Of a stretch of 64,000 nucleotides of DNA, positions 11,801-23,954 are shown in pieces. The stretch's first letter is position 1. Each line of letters begins with the position of its first letter. This stretch comes from Prosapia bicincta (Eukaryota > Arthropoda > Insecta > Hemiptera > Cercopidae): positions 132,573,740 to 132,637,739 of the forward strand of contig JBAIZL010000002.1 in NCBI GenBank assembly GCA_036971475.1, read 5' to 3'. Both the position numbers and the translations under genes were made by a program. The notes beneath the pieces were generated by a model. The model ran no database searches and was not told where the DNA came from. It saw only the letters and a program-made list of their open reading frames with translations.

Positions 11801-13275
11801 TGCTAAATTACATCTGAATATTTCCTTACTTCTGAAACTGCCGACGGTTCATGATATTGGATAGCCCCATTACTTCTAATGAACCGAATCAAATTCAGAA
11901 AATTGTACCACTTCAAATCCTTACTGCAAGGACGTGTTCATGATTGATGCACACAAAACTGACTGCGTCAACCGAACCGAAATTTTAAAACTTTTTTAAT
12001 TTTAACAAATCCTCCTTCGCACCCAGCCATATTCGGTGCACTATTTGTCACACATTTTAATGCGGCCTATGATGCATTTTAGGCCACATTTTAGATGCAT
12101 ACGATGCAAACTATAAATTTTGTTCATCACCCTAACGCAGATAAACCATCGCATCTGAGAATGGTAAATTACATCTGAATATTCCCAAACGCATCTGAAT
12201 ATGTCAATAACTTCTGAAATTGCCGATGATTCAAGATACTGAATCGATTCATTACTTCTAATAATATTTACACTTTTCCGAATGAAATTCATAAAATTTT
12301 ACCACTTCGAATCCTTATTGTAAGGACTTGTTAATGATTGATGCACACAAAACTGACTGTGTTATCTGAACCGAAATTTTAAAACTTTTTTAATTTTAAC
12401 AAAATCGTACTTCGCACCCAACCATATTCGGTGCACTATTTGTCACACATTTTAATGCTGCCTATGATGCATTTTAGGCCACATTTTAGATGCATACGAT
12501 GCAAACTATAAATTTTGTTCATCACCCTAACGCAGATAAACCATCGCATCTGAGAATGGTAAATTACATCTGAATATTCCCAAACGCATCTGAATATGTC
12601 AATAACTTCTGAAATTGCCGATGGTTCAAGATACTGAATCGATTCATTACTTCTAATGATATTTACACTTTTCCGAATGAAATTCAGAAAATTGTACCAC
12701 TTCGAATCCTTACTGCAAGGACGTGTTCATGATTGATGCACACAAAACTGACTGCGTCAACCGAACCGAAATTTTAAAACTTTTTTAATTTTAACAAATC
12801 CTCCTTCGCACCCAACCATATTCGGTGCACTATTTGTCACACATTTTAATGCGGCCTATGATGCATTTTAGGCCACATTTTAGATGCATACGATGCAAAC
12901 TATAAATTTTGTTCATCACCCTAACGCAGATAAACCATCGCATCTGAGAATGGTAAATTACATCTGAATATTCCCAAACGCATCTGAATATGTCAATAAC
13001 TTCTGAAATTGCCGATGGTTCAGGATACTGAATCGATTCATTACTTCTAATGATATTTACACTTTTCCGAATGAAATTCATAAAATTTTACCACTTCGAA
13101 TCCTTATTGTAAGGACTTGTTAATGATTGATGCACACAAAACTGACTGTGTTATCTGAACCGAAATTTTAAAACTTTTTTAATTTTAACAAAATCGTCCT
13201 TCGCACCCAACCATATTCGGTGCACTATTTGTCACACATTTTAATGCGGCCTATGATGCATTTTAATCTTAGAAT
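11690..13275 (-). repeat. 395-bp tandem repeat made from hAT transposase sequence, A-B-A-B order
   Basis: The landmark cacccaaccatattcggtg occurs at 12020 (variant), 12415, 12809 and 13204, a period of 394-395 bases, and the first unit is the most diverged. Adjacent units differ consistently: ggacgtgttcatg with gcgtcaacc alternates with ggacttgttaatg with gtgttatctg. The real period is therefore a dimer of about 789 bp, present twice. Each unit carries on the minus strand an 83-codon frame with MNFIRKSVNIIRSNESIQY and DVIYHSQMRW, followed by a MNKIYSLH segment. This corresponds to the hAT region with VNFIKSRxLNHR and YHTEVRWLSRG. Confidence 0.85.
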
Positions 13276-14439
13276 GATGAATCAGTGCTAAACAGTGTAG
13301 CGTTACGCAATGTAGGCTATGTGTTGTGGGAAAGTTAATAATAGTAAGGGCATAACAAAATAGCTAAAATTGAATGTGAAATTTCTTACTTTCTCGCATA
13401 TCTATACGTCATGACACATAAACAGATTAGGTATGTAATGCAGAACCATTTGACTCGTTTTATGACTCCCGCTATTTCATTTCTTAATCTTATTAAAATA
13501 ATTTTACTGTAAAACAAGTATTAGAATAGCCATGATATAGCCTTAGTACAATCTAGATACATATAACTGGTTGCATAATTTGTTTCCAAAGGGATCGTAG
13601 GTTCAACTCTAAACAAAACTTTTTCCAAGTTTTCTCTTGCAATTTTTAGAACGGTTGTATTATAAACATCTTGTATTATTCAAGCTGGATTTGTAAGGTT
13701 ATCTAGATTTTGTTAAAAAGTTATACGGATTTATATTCGATTAGCGCGCATTAAAAAAACACCAGCTTCAGCCCATTGTTTCAAACGTTGTTATTGGCAC
13801 GTTTTTATTGCATATCTGCTGCAAGCAAATGTCCGTTAGGTTGTATGTCTTGAACATAAGTAATTTTAAAAAGCTTGGAATAATTAAAAGGTATATTTCC
13901 TACTTTAGAGAAAGCGAGACTTGTATCCAATAAGGTTTGTGTCTGGGAACTTCCATTTATACAAGTATACAACTTGTCTACCATATGTTTAGTGCCTTGA
14001 AATTTTCTCAGCAAACATTTTTTCGTATACATTAGTATTTATATCTTCTATATACACGTGATTGTATTTGTATTATACATATACAAAGGTAAATATAAAT
14101 ATACTGTATTTAAATTTTCAAACATTTAATCAGATATTACTTTCAGACTTAACTATTACATTATACTTAGTTGTTTATCCATGTAAAATGAGAAAAGAGT
14201 GATCGTGCGTGCTTAAAGACGAAGTTCTAATATTTATTTCATATTATAAATGCTTTTTAAATAACTTTAAACGGGCGCATCAAATATAAATTATTATGAC
14301 TTTTTACCAAAAATGTTTTGTAGTTGTGAAACTTTTCAGACAAGAACCTGCAATGTATCATTTTTTAAATATAATTATTTCTATATTTGTAAGAGAAGTT
14401 TTTATTATTAAGTACAACTGTATACAGTATATGGTGATG
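13276..14439. other. Intronic stretch with one unrecognised open frame
   Basis: No repeat is obvious. A minus-strand frame at 13805-14032 encodes 75 residues (parts read CLLRKFQGTKHMVDKLYTC and YVQDIQPNGHLLAADMQ). It ends at a TAA that overlaps an AATAAA polyadenylation-like signal. Its composition is more protein-like than its surroundings, which could indicate the 3' end of a retroposed or decayed gene, but I do not recognise the family. Confidence 0.3.
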
Positions 14440-14684
14440 ATGTAAATTTGTGGCAGTAGCTACGATAGTAATTTATACTAAATTCTAAAGTCTATAATTT
14501 AAAAAAATTTGTTTTGGGTACCTAAAGTAACATATAAAATAAGCTGATATTCAATTTTAGCTAATCAAACTAGAAGCTAATAGTGACATTAAATTCGTCA
14601 CACCAAGGCTACTAGACACAGATGCTATACAAGGATCTGTGAGACAGAGAGTATAGGAGAGTTATTATTTGTTGTTTGTTTTAA
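14440..14684 (+). mobile_element. Left flank of a piggyBac-associated repeat copy, interrupted by the 26-bp array
   Basis: The sequence tagctaatcaaa, then ggctactagacacagatgct and gtttgttttaaaag, is shared with the 1586-bp units and with 16380-16560. In those copies the word ttaaaag is followed by ggatcagg; here it is followed directly by the 26-bp minisatellite. The stretch at 14440-14500 also matches 23700-23765. Confidence 0.7.
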
Positions 14685-16287
14685 AAGGTATCACAGAACT
14701 GGTAACAGAAAGGGTATTGCAGAAGTGGTAACAGAAAGGGTATTACAGAACTATTAAGAGAAAGGGTATTACAGAACTGGTAACAGAAAGGGTATTACAG
14801 AACTGGTAACAGAAAGGGTATTACAGAACTGGTAACAGAAAGGGTATCACAGAACTGGTAACAGAAATGGTATTACAGAACTGGTAACAGAAAGGGTATT
14901 ACAGAACTGGTAACAGAAAGGATATCACAGAACTGGTAACAGAAAGGGTATTACAGAACTGGTAACAGAAAGGGTATCACAGAACTGGTAACAGAAAGGG
15001 TATTACAGAACTGGTAACAGGAAGGGTATTACAGAACTGGTAACAGAAAGGGTATTACAGAACTGGTAACAGAAAGGGTATTACAGAACTGGTAACAGAA
15101 AGGGTATTACAGAACTGGTAACAGAAAGGGTATTACAGAACTGGTAACAGAAAGGGTATCACAGAACTGGTAACAGAAAGGGTATTACAGAACTGGTAAC
15201 AGAAAGGGTATCACAGAACTGGTAACAGAAAGGGTATTACAGAAGTGGTAACAGAAAGGGTATTACAGAACTATTAAGAGAAAGGGTATTACAGAACTGG
15301 TAACAGAAAGGGTATTACAGAACTGGTAACAGAAAGGGTATTACAGAACTGGTAACAGAAAGGGTATTACAGAACTGGTAACAGAAAGGGTATTACAGAA
15401 CTGGTAACAGAAAAGGTATCACAGAACTGGTAACAGAAATGGTATTACAGAACTGGTAACAGAAAGGGTATTAGAGAACTGGTAACAGAAAGGGTATTAC
15501 AGAACTGGTAACAGAAAGGGTATTACAGAACTGGTAACAGAAAGGGTATCACAGAACTGGTAACAGAAAGGGTATTACAGAACTGGTAACAGAAAGGGTA
15601 TCACAGAACTGGTAACAGAAAGGGTATTACAGAAGTGGTAACAGAAAGGGTATTACAGAACTATTAAGAGAAAGGGTATTACAGAACTGGTAACAAAAAG
15701 GGTATTACAGAACTGGTAACAGAAAGGGTATTACAGAACTGGTAACAGAAAGGGTATTACAGAACTGGTAACAGAAAAGGTATCACAGAACTGGTAACAG
15801 AAATGGTATTACAGAACTGGTAACAGAAAGGGTATCACAGAACTGGTAACAGAAAGGGTATTACAGAACTGGTAACAGAAAGGGTATCACAGAACTGGTA
15901 ACAGAAAGGGTATTACAGAACTGGTAACAGAAAGGGTATTACAGAACTGGTGACAGAAAGGGTATCACAGAACTGGTAACAGAAAGGGTATTACAGAACT
16001 GGTAACAAAAATGGTATTACAGAACTGGTAACAGAAAGGGTATCACAGAACTGGTAACAGAAAGGGTATTACAGAACTGGTAACAGAAGGGGTATCACAG
16101 AACTGGTAACAGAAAGGGTATTACAGAACTGGTAACAGAAAGGGTATTACAGAACTGGTAACAGAAAGGGTATCACAGAACTGGTAACAGAAAGGGTATT
16201 ACAGAACTGGTAACAGAAAGGGTATTACAGAACTGGTAACAGAAAGGGTATTACAGAACTGGTAACAGAAAGGGTATTACAGAACTG
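14685..16287. repeat. 26-bp minisatellite, about 62 copies
   Basis: The unit is ggtattacagaactggtaac followed by agaaag. Variants are ggtatcac, an agaagtgg unit followed by an aactattaagag unit, and single-base changes. The agaagtgg plus aactattaagag pair appears at 14721, 15241 and 15631, that is, 20 and 15 units apart, showing amplification of larger blocks. There are no spacers, so this is not a CRISPR array. The period is not a multiple of three and no frame stays open through it. Confidence 0.97.
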
Positions 16288-16640
16288 ATGACGATGACGC
16301 AGCCATTATTGAAACGTTGCCTGTACGTGACTCGTACATATGAGCTGTACGTGACTCGTAAATCAAACGCATATAATGTTGTTTTGGGGGCCTAAAGTAA
16401 CTGTTATATGTAAGGCTGATATTAATTTTTAGCTAATCAAATTACAATACAAAATGGACTATAAATTCTACACTTCACGGCTACTAGACACAGATACTGT
16501 ACATTGATATGTGAGACAGAGAGTGTGGAAGATTTATTATTTCTGTTTCTTTAAAGGACCAGGTTGTGGACAAGTATAAGGATAAGTAAAGAAATAAATA
16601 CATATCAAAAACCTGACCCCAAATACACTATACCCTCGAT
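16288..16640 (+). mobile_element. Repeat copy flanking the 26-bp array
   Basis: It starts with ctgatgacgatgacgcagcc and gaaacgttgcctg, matching the cctgaagacggtgacg and gaaacgttgcctg stretch inside each 1586-bp unit. It continues with ggcctaaagtaactgttata and acacagatactgta, then an inverted pair (accaggttgt and acaacctgacccc type) bordering about 40 bases. It shows that the 26-bp array sits inside a copy of the same family as the 1586-bp units. Confidence 0.7.
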
Positions 16641-17720
16641 ACGCTTTGTTTTTATAGCAATAGTTTCGTCTACTACAATTTTTCTTTGAACTCTGCATTA
16701 ATAATAACTAAAAATAAAATCTGTTATTTTAGCAATAATTTTTTTTATATTCCTTACATTAATCTGAATGCCTTTAACTTTTACAAAATTATTTAAACTC
16801 TTCCTACAATCCTAAGCGGCCCTAACAAAAATTTAGTGTGCAAAGGTTGTTTTTCTAAAAAATAGAAATTTTCAAAACCCTGACGTTATTTCTACGTCTG
16901 AGCACCAATACAGAATTAGAAATTACCAACACCATTTAAGTATTCTGTAAATGTGGACGTTAGAAAACAAATATTTATTTAAACAGGCAACATTAGGCCT
17001 ACAATACATCAGTAAACAATTCCCCACGATAATGTACCTACAATGTAAAAATACATAATTGCCTACAATAATAACGATAGTTCACAAATAAATATAGCTA
17101 CAGTGATTTTTTTATAATTATAAAACATTAAAAACCCACTAAAATGAGACACGTAATATAATTGTTAAATATTGTTAAAATAAAAACTACAACCTATTAA
17201 ATATTTAATTGTAACAAAAACATGAAAAACCTCTAGCCACTATTATGGTCACAATCACTTTACAAATGAAGAATAAATTACGTTTATAGTTATAAAATAC
17301 CAAAATTATACCAATTACTCTGTTTACTGCAGATATTTCACAAGTCCTGCGTTAGCCGCTGTAGCAGAGGCAAAGAATATAGAACTAGTAGTTGGTGGTA
17401 GTTGTATGGAAAATATAAAACAGGTCACAACTGATATAAAATAAGCACGCTGGAATAGATGACAACAAATTCACCATAAATCCGCTGGCCCATCACCCAG
17501 TCGGCTTGCTACTGGGAGGCATTTTAAAAAACAAATACTAGTACCACCAGGAAAAAATATTATACAAAGAACGTGTGAAGTGTGTTCTGTGAAGGGGTCG
17601 AAAGAGAGTGGGAAATCCAAGAGGAAATACAATCTTTTTGGCGTTGTGAGTGACGTGTCCCATTATGCAAAGAACCACGTTTCGAAGTTTTATCGCACAA
17701 AAAAAAATTTCTATGTATTA
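16640..17720 (+). repeat. Left bracket of the 1586-bp array (duplicated at its right end)
   Basis: This segment, about 1.07 kb, is nearly identical to 22155-23226. It includes the tail of a 1586-bp unit (gatacgctttgtttttatag through gtggacgttagaaaac), then about 750 bp that the three internal units lack, starting at taaacaattccccacg. The two brackets are direct repeats surrounding the three tandem units. The unit start gtggacgttag follows immediately at 17721. Confidence 0.85.
17480..17712 (+). pseudogene. piggyBac transposase C-terminal fragment
   Basis: The plus-strand frame reads SPSRLATGRHFKKQILVPPG, then RTCEVCSVKGSKESGKSKRK. Further on it needs a frame change to continue as the cysteine-rich end. 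piggyBac-like transposases end with RLxGRHF, then PxGKK, then RRCxVCxxxxKRKxTxYxC, then CDVPLCxxPCFxxYHT. The zinc-binding C-terminal domain is therefore recognisable but broken. The catalytic DDD portion is not present in this window. Confidence 0.8.
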
Positions 17721-20700
17721 GTGGACGTTAGAAAACAAATATTTATTTAAACAGGCAACATTAGGCCTACAATACATCAGTACATTATTTCATGTTTTTG
17801 ATACAAATTAATTATTTATTAAATTGTTATTGTTATTTTAACAATTTTTTTTTTTAATTATTGACTATTTCTAGTGGTTTTTGTAATGTAAAATATTGTT
17901 ATTATTGGAGCTAATTATAATTGTGTACGTATTGTAGGCCTGAAGACGGTGACGTATCCGTATTGAAACGTTGCCTGTGTGAGTAAATAGTTGTATGTGA
18001 TTCGCAAATCAACCCCATATATTTAAAAAATAATTTACGAGTGTAAACATATTTGACTAAAAATGTTGCTTTGGGGGTCTGAAGTAACTGTTATATGCAA
18101 GGCCCATATGAATATTTAGCTAATCAAATTACAATCCAAAATACACAATAAATTCTACACTCCACGGCTACTAGACACAGATGCTATACCTAGATCTGTG
18201 AGACACAGAGTGTGGAAGATTTATAATTTTTGTTTCTTTAAAGGGATCAGGTTGTAGACAAGTATTAAAGAAATAAATACATATCAACAACCTGACCCCA
18301 AATACAATACTTGACGGTGGGACCTATGTAGGAGACTGTATAGCTTACATGTGCGCGAGTACACCTACTGTGCGGGGTTGCCTACACTGAACCTCGATTC
18401 GCCTTGTTTTTATAGCAATAGCTCCGTCTACTACACTTTACTTTAAATAAACCCTAGCATCACGTTTAGAAAAATATTTGTATTTAAAAATAAGTTTGTC
18501 CATCTTTCTTAAATAAATCTGAATGCTTTTAACTTCTACAAAAATATTTAAATTCTTCCTACAATCCTAAGCGGCAATAACGAACATTTAGTGTGCGAGG
18601 GTTTTTTCTAAAAAATAAAAATTTGCAAAACCCTGACGTCGTTTCTACGTCTGAACACGAATACATAAATAGAAATTGCCATACCATTTAAGTATTCTGT
18701 AATTGTGGAACTTACAAAACAAATATTTATTTAAACAGGCAACCTTTCCACACCAAGGCTACTAGACACAGATGCTATACAAGGATCTGTATGACACAGA
18801 GTATGGGAGATTTATTATTTATTGTTTGTTTTAAAAGGGATCAGGTCGTAGATAATTATTAAAGCAATAAATTCATAGCACCAACCTGACCCCAAATATA
18901 CTAAGTAAGCTTGACAGTCGGACTTATACTAGGAACTGCATAGCTTACATAAGGGTGAGTACACTTGCTATGCGAGATTGTCTGAAGCTTGATACGCTTT
19001 GTTTTTATAGCAATAGTTTCGTCTACTACAATTTTTCTTTGAACTCTGCATTAATAATAACTAAAAATAAATTCTGTTAATTTAGCAATAATGTTTTTTT
19101 TATATTTCTTACATTAATCTGAATGCCTTTAACTTTTACAAAATTATTTAAACTCTTCCTACAATCCTAAGCTGCCCTAACAAAAATTTAGTGTGCAAAG
19201 GTTGTTTTTCTAAAAAATAGAAATTTTCAAAACCCTGACGTTGTTTCTACGTCTGAGCACCAATACAGAATTAGAAATTGCCAACACCATTTAAGTATTC
19301 TGTAAATGTGGACGTTAGAAAACAAATATTTATTTAAACAGGCAACATTAGGCCTACAATACATTAGTACATTATTTCATGTTTTTGATACAAATTAATT
19401 ATTTATTAAATTGTTATTGTTATTTTAACAATATTTTTTTTAATTATTGACTTTTTCTAGTGGTTTTTGTAATGTAAAATATTGTTATTATTGGAGCTAA
19501 TTATAATTGTGTACGTATTGTAGGCCTGAAGACGGTGACGTATCCGTATTGAAACGTTGCCTGTGTGAGTAAATAGTTGTATGTGATTCGCAAATCAACC
19601 CCATATATTTAAAAAATAATTTACGAGTGTAAACATATTTGACTAAAAATGTTGCTTTGGGGGTCTGAAGTAACTGTTATATGCAAGGCCCATATGAATA
19701 TTTAGCTAATCAAATTACAATCCAAAATACACAGTAAATTCTACACTCCACGGCTACTAGACACAGATGCTATACCTAGATCTGTGAGACACAGAGTGTG
19801 GAAGATTTATAATTTTTGTTTCTTTAAAGGGATCAGGTTGTGGACAAGTATTAAAGAAATAAATACATATCAACAACCTGACCCCAAATACAATACTTGA
19901 CGGTGGGACCTATGTAGGAGACTGTATAGCTTACATGTGCGCGAGTACACCTACTGTGCGGGGTTGCCTACACTGAACCTCGATTCGCCTTGTTTTTATA
20001 GCAATAGCTCCGTCTACTACACTTTACTTTAAATAAACCCTAGCATCACGTTTAGAAAAATATTTGTATTTAAAAATAAGTTTGTCCATCTTTCTTAAAT
20101 AAATCTGAATGCTTTTAACTTCTACAAAAATATTTAAATTCTTCCTACAATCCTAAGCGGCAATAACGAACATTTAGTGTGCGAGGGTTTTTTCTAAAAA
20201 ATAAAAATTTGCAAAACCCTGACGTCGTTTCTACGTCTGAACACGAATACATAAATAGAAATTCCCATACCATTTAAGTATTCTGTAATTGTGGAACTTA
20301 CAAAACAAATATTTATTTAAACAGGCAACCTTTCCACACCAAGGCTACTAGACACAGATGCTATACAAGGATCTGTATGACACAGAGTATGGGAGATTTA
20401 TTATTTATTGTTTATTTTAAAAGGGATCAGGTCGTAGATAATTATTAAAGCAATAAATTCATAGCACCAACCTGACCCCAAATATACTAAGTAAGCTTGA
20501 CAGTCGGACTTATACTAGGAACTGCATAGCTTACATAAGGGTGAGTACACTTGCTATGCGAGATTGTCTGAAGCTTGATACGCTTTGTTTTTATAGCAAT
20601 AGTTTCGTCTACTACAATTTTTCTTTGAACTCTGCATTAATAATAACTAAAAATAAATTCTGTTAATTTAGCAATAATGTTTTTTTTATATTTCTTACAT

Positions 20701-22476
20701 TAATCTGAATGCCTTTAACTTTTACAAAATTATTTAAACTCTTCCTACAATCCTAAGCTGCCCTAACAAAAATTTAGTGTGCAAAGGTTGTTTTTCTAAA
20801 AAATAGAAATTTTCAAAACCCTGACGTTGTTTCTACGTCTGAGCACCAATACAGAATTAGAAATTGCCAACACCATTTAAGTATTCTGTAAATGTGGACG
20901 TTAGAAAACAAATATTTATTTAAACAGGCAACATTAGGCCTACAATACATTAGTACATTATTTCATGTTTTTGATACAAATTAATTATTTATTAAATTGT
21001 TATTGTTATTTTAACAATATTTTTTTTAATTATTGACTTTTTCTAGTGGTTTTTGTAATGTAAAATATTGTTATTATTGGAGCTAATTATAATTGTGTAC
21101 GTATTGTAGGCCTGAAGACGGTGACGTATCCGTATTGAAACGTTGCCTGTGTGAGTAAATAGTTGTATGTGATTCGCAAATCAACCCCATATATTTAAAA
21201 AATAATTTACGAGTGTAAACATATTTGACTAAAAATGTTGCTTTGGGGGTCTGAAGTAACTGTTATATGCAAGGCCCATATGAATATTTAGCTAATCAAA
21301 TTACAATCCAAAATACACAGTAAATTCTACACTCCACGGCTACTAGACACAGATGCTATACCTAGATCTGTGAGACACAGAGTGTGGAAGATTTATAATT
21401 TTTGTTTCTTTAAAGGGATCAGGTTGTGGACAAGTATTAAAGAAATAAATACATATCAACAACCTGACCCCAAATACAATACTTGACGGTGGGACCTATG
21501 TAGGAAACTGTATAGCTTACATGTGCGCGAGTACACCTACTGTGCGGGGTTGCCTACCCTGAACCTCGATTCGCCTTGTTTTTATAGCAATAGCTCCGTC
21601 TACTACACTTTACTTTAAATAAACCCTAGCATCACGTTTAGAAAAATATTTGTATTTAAAAATAAGTTTGTCCATCTTTCTTAAATAAATCTGAATGCTT
21701 TTAACTTTTACAAAAATATTTAAATTCTTCCTACAATCCTAAGCGGCAATAACGAACATTTAGTGTGCGAGGGTTTTTTCTAAAAAATAAAAATTTGCAA
21801 AACCCTGACGCCGTTTCTACGTCTGAACACGAATACATAAATAGAAATTCCCACACCATTTAAGTATTCTGTAATTGTGGAACTTACAAAACAAATATTT
21901 ATTTAAACAGGCAACCTTTCCACACCAAGGCTACTAGACACAGATGCTATACAAGGATCTGTATGACACAGAGTATGGGAGATTTATTATTTATTGTTTG
22001 TTTTAAAAGGGATCAGGTCGTAGATAATTATTAAAGCAATAAATTCATAGCACCAACCTGACCCCAAATATACTAAGTAAGCTTGACAGTCGGACTTATA
22101 CTAGGAACTGCATAGCTTACATAAGGGTGAGTACACTTGCTATGCGAGATTGTCTGAAGCTTGATACGCTTTGTTTTTATAGCAATAGTTTCGTCTACTA
22201 TAATTTTTCTTTGAACTCTGCATTAATAATAACTAAAAATAAATTCTGTTAATTTAGCAATAATTTTTTTTATATTCCTTACATTAATATTTTGCCTTTA
22301 ACTTTTACAAAATTATTTAAACTCTTCCTACAATCCTAAGCGGCCCTAACAAAAATTTAGTGTGTAAAGGTTGTTTTTCTAAAAAATAGAAATTTTCAAA
22401 ACCCTGACGTTGTTTCTACGTCTGAGCACCAATACAGAATTAGAAATTACCAACACCATTTATGTATTCTGTAAAT
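17721..22476. repeat. 1586-bp tandem repeat, three copies, each an internal dimer
   Basis: Units run at about 17721-19307, 19308-20893 and 20894-22476, judged from gtggacgttagaaaac and from gaagacggtgacgtatccg at 17942, 19528 and 21114. They are about 99% identical. Each unit contains two diverged halves that share aacctgaccccaaata, cttgtttttatagcaatag, cttcctacaatcctaagc and aaccctgacg in the same order, so the unit is itself a dimer of related roughly 600-bp sequences. No protein of its own is recognised. It is associated with the piggyBac-like ends. Confidence 0.92.
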
Positions 22477-23226
22477 GTGGACGTTAGAAAACAAATATTT
22501 ATTTAAACAGGCAACATTAGGCCTACAATACCTCAGTAAACAATTCCCCACGATAATGTACCTACAATGTAAAAATACATAATTGCCTACAATATTAACG
22601 ATAGTTCACAAATAAATATAGCTACAGTGATTTTTTTATAATTATAAAACATTAAAAAACCACTAAAATGAGACACGTAATATAATTGTTAAATATTGTT
22701 AAAATAAAAACTACAACCTATTAAATATTTAATTGTAACAAAAACATGAAAAACCTCTAGCCACTATTATGGTTACAATCACTTTACAAATGAAGAATAA
22801 ATTACATTTATAGTTATAAAATACCAAAATTATACCAATTACTCTGTTTACTGCAGATATTACACAAGTCCTGCGTTAGCCGCTGTAGCAGAGGCAAAGA
22901 ATAAGGAACTAGTTGGTAGTTGTATGGAAAATATAAAACAGGTCACAACTGATATAAAATAAGCACGCTAGAATAGAGGACAACAAATTCACCATAAATC
23001 CGCTGGCCCATCACCCAGTCGGCTTGCTACTGGGAGGCATTTTAAAAAACAAATACTAGTACCACCAGGAAAAAATAATATACAAGAACGTGTTCTGTGG
23101 GTTCTGTGAAGGGGTCGAAAGAGAGTGGAAAATCCAAGAGGAAATACAATCTTTTTGGCGTTGTGAGTGACGTGCCCATTATGCAAAGAACCAGGTTTCG
23201 AAGTTTTATCGCACAAACAAAATTTC
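22477..23226 (+). repeat. Right bracket of the 1586-bp array
   Basis: This is a direct repeat of 16963-17712 with a few substitutions. It shares taaacaattccccacg, the tail of the piggyBac frame and ttttatcgcacaaa. Beyond 23226 it continues into sequence that the left bracket lacks, so the right copy keeps the original junction. Confidence 0.85.
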
Positions 23227-23265
23227 TATGTATTAGTAACTTTTGTCTACGTACATAAAAAGTTG
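22995..23265 (+). pseudogene. piggyBac transposase C-terminal fragment, second copy, with its end
   Basis: Same reading as the copy at 17480: SPSRLATGRHF and the cysteine stretch with RTC and GSKESGKSKRK. After a frame change it gives TCPLCKEPGFEVLSHKQNFY. This corresponds to the family end [20 protein letters not shown]. The first CEVC is altered to CSVG in this copy. It is the more complete of the two C-termini and has frame breaks, so no active enzyme is encoded. Confidence 0.8.
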
Positions 23266-23689
23266 TTTTGTGTAAACAATGACAGTGTAAACGTATTTGA
23301 TGTGTTTAGTTTTGTGAGAAACTCTTTATTGCAATTTCGTTTGATTTTGCTATTTTTCAAAAGTGAGAGTTTAAACACCTTATGTTAAATATATGAATTC
23401 AAATATAAAGTAATTGTGTTATATATAAAAATAAAGAAGAACTCAGACCGATCCAGCCATGTAAGTTTCGTTTTTATAACTTTTATAGGTTTAAAGTAAT
23501 GATTTAAAAAAAACACTTTAAAACCTCCAGCATTCTACCATAGAACCTGGACCAGCCCTCAAAGTACTTAATAATCTATAAATGTAAAAGTTGTCGAGAA
23601 AGACTTTTTGGTAACAACTTACAATGCAAGTTTAAATAATAATATTTCAAATCGTAAGAAGTTATTATTATTAGATAAAAAAGTAAACG
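23266..23689. other. Short stretch between repeats, nothing recognised
   Basis: AT-rich sequence after the piggyBac remnant, with a possible polyadenylation-like AATAAAG near 23432. No motif, array or RNA gene was seen. Confidence 0.4.
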
Positions 23690-23954
23690 TTGAATGGTTT
23701 AGAGTAAATTTATGGCAGTAGTCATGCCAGTAGAATAAACTAAACTATAAAGTATATTAGCTAAACATTCTTTTCAATAAATGCTTTTTGTATGTGAGTC
23801 AGGAACAAATATTTTTTTAAACAGACAAAGTTTCATAACGGTCAGGCTACCGTATCAGCCTACAATAAATAAGTATACAACTCAAATTACCTACAATTAT
23901 AACAATAGTTCACAAATAAGCATAGCTACAACGAAATTTCTTATAATTATAAAA
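23690..23954 (+). mobile_element. Truncated copy of the piggyBac-associated repeat at the start of the 45-bp array
   Basis: 23700-23765 matches 14440-14500. 23800-23954 matches the bracket segment from gttagaaaac through cctacaat, gttcacaaataa, atagctaca and ttataattataaaac. At about 23955 the match stops abruptly and the 45-bp minisatellite begins. Both minisatellites of this region therefore start inside copies of the same family. Confidence 0.7.

Noticed and set aside
14685..16287. Possible CRISPR array
   Set aside because: The 26-bp units abut without unique spacers and lie in animal nuclear DNA; it is a minisatellite.
17938..17980. Hammerhead-like ribozyme core (ctgaaga, then gaaacg) in each 1586-bp unit and at 16286
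   Set aside because: The order resembles motifs found in Penelope-like elements, but the stem II bases (cgg and ccg) do not close directly on GAAA and no convincing stem III could be drawn. Covariance-model scanning would be needed.
22989..23216. 75-codon minus-strand frame
   Set aside because: It is the antisense shadow of the piggyBac C-terminal fragment, which has recognisable motifs on the plus strand.
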